Counted from the stretch's first letter, positions 18,287-28,471 are shown. The stretch is 64,000 nt of DNA from Paracoccaceae bacterium (GCA_017510335.1 JAFWNM010000037.1:25915-89914), one strand, 5' to 3'. A program made the numbers and translations. The notes: generated by a model not told the origin, from the letters alone.

Positions 18287-19636
18287 ATGTCCGGCCACGG
18301 CCCCGCAATTCCAATGACCGCCCGCAAATCCGCGCCATTGCGCGGTGTGGCGCAAATTCCCGGTGACAAGTCCATTTCCCACCGCGCGCTGATCCTTGGC
18401 GCGCTGTCGGTGGGTGAAACCCATGTGACGGGGCTGCTGGAAGGACAGGATGTGCTGGACACCGCGCGCGCCATGCGCGCCTTCGGGGCCGAGGTCATTC
18501 AGAACGGACCGGGCGACTGGACCGTGCATGGCGTGGGCGTGGGCGGTTTCCGCGAACCCGATAGCGTCATCGATTGCGGCAATTCCGGCACCGGCGTGCG
18601 GCTGATCATGGGGGCGATGGCCACCACTTCCATCACCGCCACCTTCACCGGCGATGCCAGCCTGAACAAACGCCCCATGGGGCGCGTGACCGACCCGCTG
18701 GCGCTGTTTGGCGCGCAGTCCGTCGGGCGCAGCGGCGGGCGCTTGCCGATGACCGTCACGGGCGCGCAAGACCCCGTGCCAGTGCGCTACCGCGTGCCCA
18801 TGCCGTCGGCGCAGGTCAAGTCAGCGGTGTTGTTGGCGGGGCTGAACGCGCCGGGACAGACTGTGGTTATCGAAGCCGAGCCAACCCGCGACCATTCCGA
18901 ACGCATGCTGCGCGGCTTCGGTGCCGAAATCACGGTTCAGGATACAGATGAAGGCCGCGTCATCACCCTGACCGGCCAGCCGGAATTGCGGGGCCAGTCC
19001 GTGGCCGTTCCGCGCGACCCCAGTTCCGCCGCCTTCCCGGTTTGCGCCGCGCTGATGGTGCAGAATTCCGACATTCTGGTGCCGGGTGTCAGCCAAAACC
19101 CCACAAGAAACGGCATTTTCACAACATTGCAGGAAATGGGGGCCGATCTGGTCATGGAAAACCCCCGCGTTGAAGGCGGTGAACCCGTGGCCGATTTGCG
19201 CGTGCGGTTTTCCACGCTGAAAGGGGTTGATGTGCCCCCCGAACGCGCCGCGAGCATGATTGACGAATACCCCATCCTGTCAGCACTTGCAGCCACGGCA
19301 GACGGGGTAACCACGATGCGCGGCGTCAAGGAATTGCGCGTCAAGGAATCCGACCGACTGGATGCCATGGCGCGCGGTCTGGAAGCCTGCGGTGTGCGTG
19401 TGAGTGAGACAGAAGACAGCCTGACTGTATATGGCATGGGCGCGGGTGGCGTTCCGGGCGGCGCCACTGTCCAGACCCATCTGGACCACCGCATTGCCAT
19501 GGCGTTTCTGTGCCTTGGGCTTGTTACGCAAAAGCCGGTGACAATTGATGATGCGTCCCCCATCGCCACATCCTTCCCCGCGTTCGAGGGGTTGATGGCC
19601 GATCTGGGCGCGCAAATCACGCGCGACAATTCCTGA
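18287..19636 (+). CDS. aroA: 3-phosphoshikimate 1-carboxyvinyltransferase (EPSP synthase)
   Basis: The sixth step of the shikimate pathway: transfer of enolpyruvyl from PEP to shikimate 3-phosphate. The 449-residue product carries [20 protein letters not shown] near residue 28, [15 protein letters not shown] near 100, [17 protein letters not shown] near 170 and [17 protein letters not shown] near 350. The alanine at the [12 protein letters not shown] position resembles class II enzymes of the Agrobacterium CP4 type, which are less sensitive to glyphosate; this is a sequence resemblance only. The start at 18287 has AAAGG nine bases upstream. A dispersed repeat follows. Confidence 0.95.
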   Translation: MSGHGPAIPMTARKSAPLRGVAQIPGDKSISHRALILGALSVGETHVTGLLEGQDVLDTARAMRAFGAEVIQNGPGDWTVHGVGVGGFREPDSVIDCGNSGTGVRLIMGAMATTSITATFTGDASLNKRPMGRVTDPLALFGAQSVGRSGGRLPMTVTGAQDPVPVRYRVPMPSAQVKSAVLLAGLNAPGQTVVIEAEPTRDHSERMLRGFGAEITVQDTDEGRVITLTGQPELRGQSVAVPRDPSSAAFPVCAALMVQNSDILVPGVSQNPTRNGIFTTLQEMGADLVMENPRVEGGEPVADLRVRFSTLKGVDVPPERAASMIDEYPILSALAATADGVTTMRGVKELRVKESDRLDAMARGLEACGVRVSETEDSLTVYGMGAGGVPGGATVQTHLDHRIAMAFLCLGLVTQKPVTIDDASPIATSFPAFEGLMADLGAQITRDNS

Positions 19637-19674
19637 CACCAGTTCAGTGGCCGCTAAAACGGCTGAATGAAACT

Positions 19675-19895
19675 GGCCTGAAGGGGATGTTGGCACTTGG
19701 CTGAAGCCCGCGCACTCGGCGGGCCGGGGGCTGCCGGTCCGGCGGTATAGGGGACGCCCTTTTTCCAGGCGGCATAGTCCTGCCTTCAAAAGCATGAGCT
19801 GCGCGTGGGTCATCGGCAGGCCGCGGGACGGCCCGCCAAGTGTGCGGCGGCCTGCGGCCTTGATTGCGCACTGGGGCATTTCCCCCAACGTCCGA
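19675..19895 (+). repeat. Dispersed structured intergenic repeat, copy 2
   Basis: It starts GGCCTGAAGGGGATGTTGGC and carries the same core GGCCGCGGGACGGCCCGCC as copies 1 and 3. The right end (GGGGCATTTCCCCCAACGTCC) is diverged and lacks the final TTCAGGCC. It occupies most of the 345-base gap between aroA and glnA; the rest is the glnA terminator. Confidence 0.85.
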
Positions 19896-19934
19896 AAAAG
19901 ACCACAGTCAGCAGTTCCAAGCATTTCCCAAAAC

Positions 19935-19963
19935 AAAAAAGCCCCCGCGCAAGCGGGGGCTTT
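19935..19963 (-). terminator. Intrinsic terminator of glnA
   Basis: Read on the minus strand, a GCCCCCGC / GCGGGGGC stem is followed by six T residues, 20 bases past the glnA stop. Confidence 0.9.
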
Positions 19964-19981
19964 AAGTGCCAATTCAGCGGA

Positions 19982-21388
19982 TCAGCAGCTGTAATACATC
20001 GCATATTCGATGGGGTGGGGTGTGTGCTCATAGGCATACACTTCTTCCCATTTCAGATCGATATAGGCGATGATCTGGTCCTTGGTGAACACATCACCGG
20101 CCAGCAGGAAGTCATGATCCGCAGCAAGGTTCTCCAGTGCTTCACGCAGGCTTGCGCAAACGGTGGGGATGCCTTCCAACTCTTCGGGCGGCAGATCATA
20201 CAGGTCCTTGTCAGATGCGGGGCCGGGATCGATCTTGTTCTTGATACCGTCAAGACCGGCCATCAGCAGCGCCGCAAATGCCAGATAAGGGTTTGCAGAC
20301 GGGTCGGGGAAGCGGGCTTCCACGCGCTTGGCCTTGGGGCTTTCGGTCCATGGAATGCGAATGCAGCCCGACCGGTTGCGTGCGGAATATGCGCGCAGAA
20401 CAGGTGCTTCAAACCCGGGGATCAGCCGCTTGTAGCTGTTGGTTGTGGGGTTGGTAAACGCATTCAGCGTCTTGGCATGTTTCAGAATGCCGCCAATGAA
20501 CCACAGCGCTTCTTGGCTAAGGTCAGCGTATTTATCGCCTGCAAACAGTGGCTTGCCATCTTTCCAGATGGACATGTTCACATGCATGCCGGTGCCGTTG
20601 TCACCTTTGACAGGTTTCGGCATGAAGGTTGCCGTTTTGCCATAGGCGTCAGCGACGTTGCGCACGACATATTTGTATTTCATGATCTCGTCAGCTTGCT
20701 TGGTCAGCGACCCGAAGATCAGGCCAAGTTCATGCTGTGCGGATGCAACTTCGGTATGGTGCTTGTCGACCTTCATGCCCATGTCTTTCATGGTGGTCAA
20801 CATTTCAGAACGCATGTCCTGATTGGCATCCATCGGGTTCATCGCGAAATAGTGACCCTTGACGCCCGGACGGTGGCCGGTATTGCCAGTGTCATAGTCG
20901 GTGTCGGAATTCCACGCGGCTTCTTCGGCATCCACCTCGAAGCTGACCTTGTTGATCTTGTCGCTGAATTTCACGCTGTCGAAAACGAAGAATTCCGCTT
21001 CCGGGCCGAAATAGGCCGCATCACCAATGCCCGACGATTTCAGATAGGCTTCGGCCTTCTCGGCGGTGCCGCGCGGGTCGCGCTCATAGGCTTCGTTGGT
21101 GTCGGGTTCGACGATAGACGCATGAATGGCCAGCGTCTTTTCAGCATAGAACGGATCGACGTAAACACTGTCCAGATCGAAGACCAGTTTCATGTCCGAT
21201 GCTTCAATGCCCTTCCAGCCCGGCACGGAAGACCCGTCGAACATGAAGCCTTCTTCAAGGAAATCCTCGTCAACCAGATCGCCTACGATGGTCACATGCA
21301 GCATGCGCCCGCGCGGATCTGTGAAGCGGATATCAAGATAGGCGATATCTTCGTCTTTCATAAGCTTGAGAACGTCAGCAGAACTCAT
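19982..21388 (-). CDS. glnA: Glutamine synthetase, type I
   Basis: This enzyme makes glutamine from glutamate, ammonia and ATP and works as a dodecamer. The 468-residue product is full length. It carries MFDGSSVPGWKGIEASDM near residue 48, the metal-ligand stretch FGPEAEFFVFD near 127, the KPVKGDNGTGMHVNMS block near 258, RSGCIRIP near 340, and the adenylylation-site Tyr in SDKDLYDLPPEE near 398. Control by adenylylation is therefore expected. It lies 60 bases downstream of glnB in a glnB-glnA operon, as in other alphaproteobacteria. Confidence 0.97.
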   Translation of the reverse strand: MSSADVLKLMKDEDIAYLDIRFTDPRGRMLHVTIVGDLVDEDFLEEGFMFDGSSVPGWKGIEASDMKLVFDLDSVYVDPFYAEKTLAIHASIVEPDTNEAYERDPRGTAEKAEAYLKSSGIGDAAYFGPEAEFFVFDSVKFSDKINKVSFEVDAEEAAWNSDTDYDTGNTGHRPGVKGHYFAMNPMDANQDMRSEMLTTMKDMGMKVDKHHTEVASAQHELGLIFGSLTKQADEIMKYKYVVRNVADAYGKTATFMPKPVKGDNGTGMHVNMSIWKDGKPLFAGDKYADLSQEALWFIGGILKHAKTLNAFTNPTTNSYKRLIPGFEAPVLRAYSARNRSGCIRIPWTESPKAKRVEARFPDPSANPYLAFAALLMAGLDGIKNKIDPGPASDKDLYDLPPEELEGIPTVCASLREALENLAADHDFLLAGDVFTKDQIIAYIDLKWEEVYAYEHTPHPIEYAMYYSC

Positions 21389-21448
21389 GTCTTTTTCCTT
21401 TTCTTTGGGAATTCGGTCCAGGGCAGCGCCCCGGTAAATTGCATCAGG

Positions 21449-21838
<390 letters not shown>

Positions 21839-21910
21839 TCATGTTCAGACCTTCCTCACAATCTGATAGACTGCAACTTGGAAGGAACAAAACACCCAAT
21901 CAACACCTCG

Positions 21911-21945
21911 GCACAAATAATAGTCAATACGCATATTTTTTGTGC
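21911..21945. promoter_or_regulatory. Inverted repeat in the glnB-nnr divergent promoter region
   Basis: GCACAAA (21911-21917) and TTTGTGC (21939-21945) are perfect 7-base arms around a 21-base AT-rich centre, within an AT-rich stretch between two divergent genes. It could be a nitrogen-control operator for glnB, or a chance repeat. The sequence does not match an NtrC site closely enough to name it. Confidence 0.4.
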
Positions 21946-21971
21946 AATTTATGAAAAGTAGGTTCGCAAAA

Positions 21972-23519
21972 ATGGTCGAAATACTGACATCCGCCCAAAT
22001 GCGCGCCATTGAACGCGCCGCTATCGATTCTGCTGCGGTGACTGGACTGGAATTGATGGAGCATGCGGGCCAGAAGGTCGTCCAGGCCCTGCAGGAGCGT
22101 TGGAATATCCAGCGCGACTCCTACTGTACTGCCCTAATTTTGTGCGGTCCGGGCAATAACGGGGGCGACGGGTTTGTGGTGGCGCGGCTGCTGGCCGAAT
22201 GCGGCTGGCGCGTGACCGTCTGCCTGTACGGGGATGCGGACGCCCTGCCCCGGGATGCACGCCACAACCATGACAGATGGGCGCGACTGGGCGCGGTTCA
22301 TGCGCTGACAGCGGCGGTGGCGGACCTGCTGCCCCCTGATGCTTTCATCATTGACGCGCTGTTTGGCACCGGGCTGACGCGTGCGTTGCCCGAACCACTT
22401 GTTACAGCGCTTGCGCCACTGGCCCAGCGGCCCGCACAGGGACGGGTGGCGGTCGATGCGCCCAGCGGCCTGTGTCTGGATAGCGGGCGCGCGTTGGGAT
22501 ATGTGTTTGCCGCAGATCTGACCGTGACATTCCACCGCGCCAAGATCGGGCATTATCTGGCGCAAGGGCCGGAATATTGTGGCGCGCTTGCCATTGCCGA
22601 TATCGGGTTGGCACAAAACAGTGGCGGCCCGGACCAGACAGACCTGTTGACCGGCAGCCTTGCGGGGGGCTTGGGCAAACGGGCAACAGGGCATAAATAC
22701 ACGCATGGGCACGCGCTTGTTCTGGCGGGGGGACCGGCCAAGGGGGGGGCGGCCCGCCTTGCGGCACGCGCGGCGTTGCGCATTGGCGCAGGCGTGGTGA
22801 CACTGGCCTGCCCGCCTGCCGCCCTGCAGGAAAACGCCTGCCGTCTGGATGCAGTGATGCTGCGCGCCGTGCGCGACCAGGGCGCGGTGACGCAGCTTTT
22901 GCAAGATACGCGCGTGAATGCGCTGTGCCTTGGTCCGGGCGGGGGCGTATCACCGCGCGAGGCCGGCATATTGCGCGCGGCCCTTGCTGCAGGCAGGCCC
23001 GTTGTCCTGGACGCGGATGCACTGACCTTGCTGGCGCAGGGCGCAGCGGGGTTTGACGCGCTTGGCCCGCAGATGGTCCTGACCCCGCATGCAGGCGAAT
23101 TTGCGCGGCTGTTTCCTGATATCGCGGCGAAACTGCATGCCACACCGACACGCGGTCCGGCCTATTCCAAACGCGACGCAACACGCGATGCCGCCCTGCG
23201 CGCCGGATGCGTGGTGCTGTTCAAAGGGCCAGACACCATAATCGCCGCGCCGGACGGGCGCTGTGCCCTGAACGGGGCGGCGTATGACCGCGCAGTGCCA
23301 TGGTTGGCCACTGCCGGATCAGGCGATGTGCTTGCGGGCATGATTGCGGGATTGCTGGCGCGCGGGTTTCCGGCCTTCGAGGCGGCCTGCGCGGCGGCAT
23401 GGCTGCATGTGGAAACCGCGCTGCATTTCGGCGCTGGCCTGATTGCCGAAGATTTGCCCGAAACACTGCCGCAAGTGCTGAACAAGGTGACGGTGAAACC
23501 GCGCGGGAATGCGCCATAA
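21972..23519 (+). CDS. nnr: Bifunctional NAD(P)H-hydrate epimerase / ADP-dependent dehydratase
   Basis: A 515-residue metabolite-repair enzyme. The N-terminal half (residues about 1-215) is the YjeF_N epimerase domain with GLELMEHAGQKV, LCGPGNNGGDGFVVARLL and FIIDALFGTGLTR. The C-terminal half (about 225-505) is the ribokinase-like dehydratase domain with HALVLAGGPAKGGAARLAARAA, LGPGGG, VLTPHAGEF and the catalytic GSGDVLAGMIAGLLARG. It restores damaged NADH and NADPH hydrates. I chose the ATG at 21972 (MVEILTSAQMRAIE), the typical family start; earlier ATGs at 21942 and 21951 would place the start inside the inverted repeat region. Confidence 0.93.
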   Translation: MVEILTSAQMRAIERAAIDSAAVTGLELMEHAGQKVVQALQERWNIQRDSYCTALILCGPGNNGGDGFVVARLLAECGWRVTVCLYGDADALPRDARHNHDRWARLGAVHALTAAVADLLPPDAFIIDALFGTGLTRALPEPLVTALAPLAQRPAQGRVAVDAPSGLCLDSGRALGYVFAADLTVTFHRAKIGHYLAQGPEYCGALAIADIGLAQNSGGPDQTDLLTGSLAGGLGKRATGHKYTHGHALVLAGGPAKGGAARLAARAALRIGAGVVTLACPPAALQENACRLDAVMLRAVRDQGAVTQLLQDTRVNALCLGPGGGVSPREAGILRAALAAGRPVVLDADALTLLAQGAAGFDALGPQMVLTPHAGEFARLFPDIAAKLHATPTRGPAYSKRDATRDAALRAGCVVLFKGPDTIIAAPDGRCALNGAAYDRAVPWLATAGSGDVLAGMIAGLLARGFPAFEAACAAAWLHVETALHFGAGLIAEDLPETLPQVLNKVTVKPRGNAP

Positions 23520-23611
23520 AGCCGTCAGACATGCAGGCCTGTCCGCGTGCACTGGCCGTAATGCGGTTTCCCCGTCCTTGTCGGGCGCGTTTCCGCGTCA
23601 TCCCCCCCCTG

Positions 23612-24721
23612 TCAGTCTGGCGCGCGATCAGTGCTGTGCTGTCGCAAGGTGCCCACATCTTCGGGGGCTGTCGCAACGGATTTCAGAACCGCATGACAGG
23701 TCTGGCCGGGGGCAAGACCCAGGATTGTGGCAGATCGTCGTGTGATGCGCGCAGTCAACGTGTCATCCCCGAACGCCAGCGTGACCAGCGCACCGGGACC
23801 ATTGCCCAGATGAATGTCGCGAATCGTTCCAGCAAGAATGTTCAGCGCTGACAAGCCTTGTGGCCGGTCGCGCGACAAGATCACGTCATGCGCGGCAATG
23901 CGCAGGCGGATCGCCGCACCGGGCGCGCCATCCAGCCGGGGCAGCCACAATGCACCGGCCGCAGTGGCAAGTTCGGTCAGCCCATCGTCATGATGGGCAA
24001 CAACGCGCGCGCGGATAACAGATGCAGCGCCGCGCGCGCCCACGGCACCCACATCGCCAAGCACCTGCGCGGCGGGGCCGATGGCCGCCACCTTGCCCCC
24101 CTTCAGGGCGACCACTGTGGTGGCCAGTCGTGCAACTTCCGCTGGGGAATGGCTGACATAGACGATGGGCACTGACACCTCGTCGCGCAATCGTTCAAAA
24201 TAGGGCAGGATTTCAGCCTTGCGCCCCTCGTCCAGCGCGGCCAATGGTTCGTCTGCCAAAATAAGTTTCGGCGCGGCCAGCAGGGCGCGGCCAATGGCCA
24301 CGCGCTGCTTCTCGCCACCTGAAAGTGCGCCGGGGCGGCGGTCCAGCAGGTGACCAATGCCCAGCATATCCACCACATGCGCCATAGGTTCACTGCGCGC
24401 ATAACGCGGCGCGAACCAGCGCCCATAGGCAAGATTCTGGCGCACACTAAGATGCGGGAACAACCGCCCTTCCTGAAAGATATAGCCCAACCTGCGCCGG
24501 TGCGGGGGCAGGAACCGGCGCGCTTGCGTATCCATCAGCACCCAGTCCCCCGCCGCAATGCGCCCGCTATCGGGGCGCAAAAGCCCTGCCACAGCATTGA
24601 TCAAGGTGGTTTTGCCCGAACCGGACGGGCCAAACAGCACTGTCACACCCGGCGGCGCGTCAAAGTTGACGTCCAGCGCGAACCCCTTGAACCTGTGCTG
24701 AATGGCGATTGAAAGTGTCAT
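23612..24721 (-). CDS. modC: Molybdate ABC transporter ATP-binding protein
   Basis: A 369-residue ABC ATPase. It has Walker A GPSGSGKTT near residue 31, the Q-loop IFQEGRLFPHLSVRQNL, signature LSGGEKQR, Walker B LILADEPLAALD and switch His in VSHSPAE. Residues about 290-355 form a TOBE/Mop domain (GTIRDIHLGNGPGALVTLAFGDDT) that binds molybdate and allows feedback. The ATG at 24721 overlaps the modB stop (ATGA). It is the third gene of a modABC operon. A C-terminal extension of about 15 residues is unremarkable. Confidence 0.94.
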   Translation of the reverse strand: MTLSIAIQHRFKGFALDVNFDAPPGVTVLFGPSGSGKTTLINAVAGLLRPDSGRIAAGDWVLMDTQARRFLPPHRRRLGYIFQEGRLFPHLSVRQNLAYGRWFAPRYARSEPMAHVVDMLGIGHLLDRRPGALSGGEKQRVAIGRALLAAPKLILADEPLAALDEGRKAEILPYFERLRDEVSVPIVYVSHSPAEVARLATTVVALKGGKVAAIGPAAQVLGDVGAVGARGAASVIRARVVAHHDDGLTELATAAGALWLPRLDGAPGAAIRLRIAAHDVILSRDRPQGLSALNILAGTIRDIHLGNGPGALVTLAFGDDTLTARITRRSATILGLAPGQTCHAVLKSVATAPEDVGTLRQHSTDRAPD

Positions 24722-25428
24722 GATCCGGCCACCCGCCGCGCCACCCGCCGCGCCAGAACTTCTGACACCACAAGTGCGGTCATCGCAATGACAACGGCAA
24801 TTATGACAAGACGGCTTGCTGCGCTTTCGCCGCCGGGCACCTGCAAGAACGCATATATTGCCGAAGGGATTGTCTGTGTCTGGCCGGGAATATTGGACAC
24901 GAAAGTGATTGTCGCGCCAAATTCGCCTATGGCCTTGGCGAAGGCCAGAATGGCCCCCGCAATAATACCGGACAGGATCAGCGGTAGCGTGACAGTGGCA
25001 AATACCCACAGTTTCGATGCGCCCAGCGTGCTGGCGGCTGCTTCAAGTTTGGGGTCCACGGCCTCAATCGCCAGCCGGATGGCGCGGACCATCAGCGGAC
25101 AGGCCATGATCGCTGCGGCCACGGCGGCCCCGGTCCAGCGAAACGACAGCACAATGCCGAACCATTGGTCCAGAAACTGCCCCACGGCCCCGCGACGCCC
25201 GAACACCATCAGCAACAGATACCCCGTCACCACAGGCGGCAGGATCAGCGGCAGATGCACAAGACCGTTCAAAACCTGCTTGCCCCAGAAGTCCCATCGC
25301 GCCAGCGCATAAGCCACCAGAACCCCCAGCGGCAGGCTGCAGATTGTCGCCCAGAAGGACACGCGCAGCGACAGCCGCACGGCCTGCCATTCGGCGGGGC
25401 CAAGCCAGTTTGCCCACTCGCCCCCCAT
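24718..25428 (-). CDS. modB: Molybdate ABC transporter permease
   Basis: A 236-residue inner-membrane permease with five to six spans. The EAA loop, AAASTLGASKLWVFATVTLPL, which docks onto ModC, lies near residue 130. IGEFGATITFVSNIPGQTQTIP is the conserved ModB segment. Its start overlaps the modA stop by one base (TGATG) and its stop overlaps the modC start, so all three subunits are coupled. Confidence 0.95.
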   Translation of the reverse strand: MGGEWANWLGPAEWQAVRLSLRVSFWATICSLPLGVLVAYALARWDFWGKQVLNGLVHLPLILPPVVTGYLLLMVFGRRGAVGQFLDQWFGIVLSFRWTGAAVAAAIMACPLMVRAIRLAIEAVDPKLEAAASTLGASKLWVFATVTLPLILSGIIAGAILAFAKAIGEFGATITFVSNIPGQTQTIPSAIYAFLQVPGGESAASRLVIIAVVIAMTALVVSEVLARRVARRVAGS

Positions 25429-26207
25429 CAGTGCAAAACGCTGAAACCGAACTGTGCCCAGATGGTGCGGGCGGTGCCGGATGTCAGGTAATCATGGAAC
25501 GCTTGCGCGGCAGCGCTTGTCGATTGCGCGGTAATTGCAGCGGGATAAGTGATTGGCGCATGGCTGTCGGCTGGAAAAGTGCCGATGACAGTGACATTGT
25601 CGGTCACCGCCGCATCTGTCGCATAGACAATGCCCAAGGGTGCCTCTGCGCGCGCAACGAAGGAAAGCGCGGTGCGCACATTGTCGGATTGCGCCACCAG
25701 CGGGGCCACGCTGTCCCAAAGCCCCAGCGATGCCAGCGCTTGCCTGCCGTAAATGCCTGCGGGCACCGCATCAACCAGCGCCATGGACAGCCGCCCATCG
25801 CCCAGCAGGCCCACCATGTCCAGCGTGGCATCAAGCGTGACGGGTGCCACATCGCGGCCATGCGCGACAAGCACAAGCGTATTGCCAAGTATATCCGCGC
25901 GCGTGCCGCTACGCAGGTCGCCGGAATGTTCAAGTGCATCCATCCAGTCCACGCTGGACAGGATCACCACATCAGCGGGGGCGCCATGTTGAATCTGGCG
26001 TGCAAGTGCAGAAGACCCGGCATAGGACATTACGGCCGTATACCCGGTTTCCAGCGTCCAGGCCGCGGCAACACGGTCAAGGGCGTTGGTCAGGCTTGCG
26101 GCTGCAAATACCGTGACATCATCTGCCACAGCGCGCGCGGGCACGGCGACGGCTGCCAAAGCCGCAATCACCATGGCGGCCATCTGGCAGGTCACGACAG
26201 TCCGCAT
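25428..26207 (-). CDS. modA: Molybdate-binding periplasmic protein
   Basis: A 259-residue binding protein with a signal peptide ending at about AVPARAVA (residues 20-28), then VTVFAAASLTNALDRVA, the ModA hallmark whose Ser residues contact the oxyanion, and SYAGSSALARQIQHGAPADVVILSS. The start at 26207 has AGGAAG upstream. It is the first gene of modABC. The leader between 26208 and 26405 is AT-rich in part (TAACG and GCGATG elements), but I could not identify a clear ModE palindrome or molybdenum-cofactor riboswitch. Confidence 0.94.
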   Translation of the reverse strand: MRTVVTCQMAAMVIAALAAVAVPARAVADDVTVFAAASLTNALDRVAAAWTLETGYTAVMSYAGSSALARQIQHGAPADVVILSSVDWMDALEHSGDLRSGTRADILGNTLVLVAHGRDVAPVTLDATLDMVGLLGDGRLSMALVDAVPAGIYGRQALASLGLWDSVAPLVAQSDNVRTALSFVARAEAPLGIVYATDAAVTDNVTVIGTFPADSHAPITYPAAITAQSTSAAAQAFHDYLTSGTARTIWAQFGFSVLH

Positions 26208-26405
26208 AAGCTTCTTCCTGATGATATGTTTGACAAAACACATCGCACAGGCATCGCTTTTACAGCAAGCGTTATTTTTGTTCGGGTATCTGCCTGCGCG
26301 CGGCCACAGGTCTGCACGGCTTACAATGTGTGCCCGCCGCAGCGGCTTTGCGCCAGAAAGCAAGGCCGCACCACGCCAAACCCCGTCCCGTGTTCCCCAC
26401 CACGG

Positions 26406-27608
26406 TCACGCCAGCGCGCCGGCCCGCGACAGCACCGCAATTGCGCCGCGCAGTTCGGCCAGCCCGACATGACGCCCGACAAGCGGGTAGCCCGGTTGCC
26501 CGCCACGACTGCGATCGTCGGTCATGTGCAGGCCGTGATCAGGGCGGAAGGGGATATTGTCATCGGAACGCCCCAAAGCGCGGCGGCGCGCTTCTTGTTG
26601 CAACACCGCGCCAAGAAGCGCCACCATGTCCACATCGCCATCCAGATGGCCGCTTTCATAAAAGGAAACCGGCCATCCGCGCCCTTCGCGGCGCACATTG
26701 CGCAAATGCAGGAAATGCACACGATCGCCCAACCGCGCCATCATGCCCGGCAGATCGTTGTCAGGGCGCGCGCCCAGCGACCCCGAACACAGCGTTACCC
26801 CGTTGGCTGGCAGATCGACCGCATCCAGAATGGCGGCATAATCTGCCTCGGTGGACATGACACGCGGCAACCCGAGCAGCGGAAAGGGCGGGTCGTCAGG
26901 ATGACAGCACAGACGCAAGCCCAGTTCTTGCGCGACAGGCGCCACCTGTTCCAGAAAATCGACCAGATGCGCGCGCAAGCGTTGCGCATCTATGCCGCGA
27001 TATAGCGACAGACAGTCCCGCACACCGTCCACTGTCAGCGCTTCGGCCGCACCCGGCAGGCCATAACCGACAGTGCGCGCCAGTTCGCTGCGGCGCGCAT
27101 CTGGCATGTCGGTGAAACGCGCCTGCGCGGCCTGCATCAGTTCTGGCGCGAAGTCTGCATCAGGCCGGCGCAGGATGAACAGATCATAGGCCGCAAAATC
27201 AACCAGATCGAACCGCATGCAACTGGACCCGTCGGCCAGCGCGTAATCGATATGCGTGCGCGTCCAGTCCAAGACTGGCATGAAATTGTAGCAAATCACC
27301 TTCAACCCGGCATCGGCAAGGTGATGCAGGCTTTGAATCCAGTTCGCAATATGGGCACGCCAGTCACCAGTCTGGCGCTTGATATCTTCGGATACCGGCA
27401 AACTTTCGACCACACCCCAATGCAGCCCCGTGGGGCCCCCCTCCGGCCCGGCAATCAGCGCCTGGCGGGCCGCGATCTGCGCCCTTGGCCACACGTCCCC
27501 GGTGGGAATGTGATGCAGCGCCGAAACAATCGCCTTCGCACCTGTCTGGCGCACGGCCTCCAGCCTTACCGGGTCTTGTGGCCCGAACCAACGCCAGCCT
27601 TCCTGCAT
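26406..27608 (-). CDS. uxuA: Mannonate dehydratase
   Basis: UxuA dehydrates D-mannonate to 2-keto-3-deoxygluconate in hexuronate catabolism. The 400-residue product starts MQEGWRWFGPQDPV, with KAIVSALHHIPTGDVWP next, CYNFMPVLDWTRT near 107, a metal-site region LCCHPDDPPFPLLGLPR near 235, CSGSLGARPDND near 282, and VHFLHLRNVRRE and FYESGHLDGDVDM later. It is divergent from a GntR regulator and TRAP transporter, with 136 bases between. The context suggests one sugar-acid locus: uptake by TRAP, then dehydration. It is not followed by kdgK or uxuB in this window. Confidence 0.93.
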   Translation of the reverse strand: MQEGWRWFGPQDPVRLEAVRQTGAKAIVSALHHIPTGDVWPRAQIAARQALIAGPEGGPTGLHWGVVESLPVSEDIKRQTGDWRAHIANWIQSLHHLADAGLKVICYNFMPVLDWTRTHIDYALADGSSCMRFDLVDFAAYDLFILRRPDADFAPELMQAAQARFTDMPDARRSELARTVGYGLPGAAEALTVDGVRDCLSLYRGIDAQRLRAHLVDFLEQVAPVAQELGLRLCCHPDDPPFPLLGLPRVMSTEADYAAILDAVDLPANGVTLCSGSLGARPDNDLPGMMARLGDRVHFLHLRNVRREGRGWPVSFYESGHLDGDVDMVALLGAVLQQEARRRALGRSDDNIPFRPDHGLHMTDDRSRGGQPGYPLVGRHVGLAELRGAIAVLSRAGALA

Positions 27609-27692
27609 TCCATCCTCCTGCCTGTGTGAACGTCGCGCGCAAGGGTGCAGGCAAGCACATCGCAATCGCGGCCACAATCGCCCAAATCAAAA

Positions 27693-27724
27693 CTGTTGAC
27701 TAGTATGGTAGATAATGCCAACAG
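27693..27724. promoter_or_regulatory. Putative GntR operator between uxuA and its regulator
   Basis: CTGTTG (27693-27698) and CAACAG (27719-27724) are inverted around the AT-rich ACTAGTATGGTAGATAATG, which contains a TGGTAGA element like those bound by FCD-type GntR proteins. It lies 21 bases before the regulator start, so autoregulation and control of both divergent units are plausible. Confidence 0.4.
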
Positions 27725-27744
27725 TGGCAACAGGGAGTTTTCAC

Positions 27745-28470
27745 ATGCCGCCACTTGGACCAAGGCCAGACACACTTTTGGAAACCCAGCCATTGGGCAG
27801 CCAATTGCTGATGATCCTGCGCGGAAGAATCATCCGGGGCGAATTGCTGCCCGGAACGCGCCTGTCCGAAGCCGGGTTGGCCGCAGAACTGGGTGTCAGC
27901 CGCCAACCCATCCGCGAAGCATTCATAAAGCTGGCCGATGAAGGGCTGTTGGAAATCCGCCCCCAGCGCGCAACAATCGTGCCGAAGATATCCACCCAGA
28001 TGGTGGAAGACGCGCGCTTCGTGCGCGAAGCCATCGAGGCAGATGTGATTCGCCTTGCCGCGCGCGATTTCGATGCCGGACGCATCACGCAGCTGGATGA
28101 TTTGCTTGTGGCACAGAACCGCGCCTCGGATGTGCAGGGGTTTATCGAACTGGATGACCGGTTCCACCGCCTGCTGGCCGAAGGTGTCGGGCGCGTCCAC
28201 GCCTGGACCGTGATCGAAGCCCTGAAGGCACAGCTGGACAGGGTGCGCTACCTGAGTTTGCAGCAGTTCCCCAAGGCAAAGCTGGTCGAGCAGCATGCCG
28301 CCGTGGTGGACGCCATCCGCGCCCGCGACCCCAACGCCGCCGAAACGGCGATGCGCCAGCATCTGCGCGAAATCATCAGCGACCTGCCGAAAATCGCGTC
28401 CGAACGCGCAGAATTTTTCGACACAAAAACCCACGCGTCAATAGGCGCGCCAACAGCGACAGGAGGATAG
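27745..28470 (+). CDS. GntR-family regulator with FCD domain
   Basis: A 241-residue regulator. The winged HTH lies at residues about 18-80 (RGELLPGTRLSEAGLAAELG, then VSRQPIREAFIKLADEGLLE), and the FCD ligand domain at about 90-220 (FIELDDRFHRLLAEGVG, EQHAAVVDAIRARDPNAAE). The start at 27745 has CAGGGAG upstream; an ATG ten codons earlier lies inside the putative operator. One base separates it from the TRAP binding-protein gene. It probably controls the sugar-acid TRAP genes and uxuA, with a hexuronate-derived acid as effector; this is inferred from position. Confidence 0.88.
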   Translation: MPPLGPRPDTLLETQPLGSQLLMILRGRIIRGELLPGTRLSEAGLAAELGVSRQPIREAFIKLADEGLLEIRPQRATIVPKISTQMVEDARFVREAIEADVIRLAARDFDAGRITQLDDLLVAQNRASDVQGFIELDDRFHRLLAEGVGRVHAWTVIEALKAQLDRVRYLSLQQFPKAKLVEQHAAVVDAIRARDPNAAETAMRQHLREIISDLPKIASERAEFFDTKTHASIGAPTATGG

Positions 28471-28471
28471 T

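Noticed and set aside
26208-26405. ModE site or molybdenum-cofactor riboswitch ahead of modA
   Set aside because: Only short direct elements (ATAACG, AAGCGAT) are seen; they are not inverted as a ModE box requires, and no riboswitch fold could be recognised.
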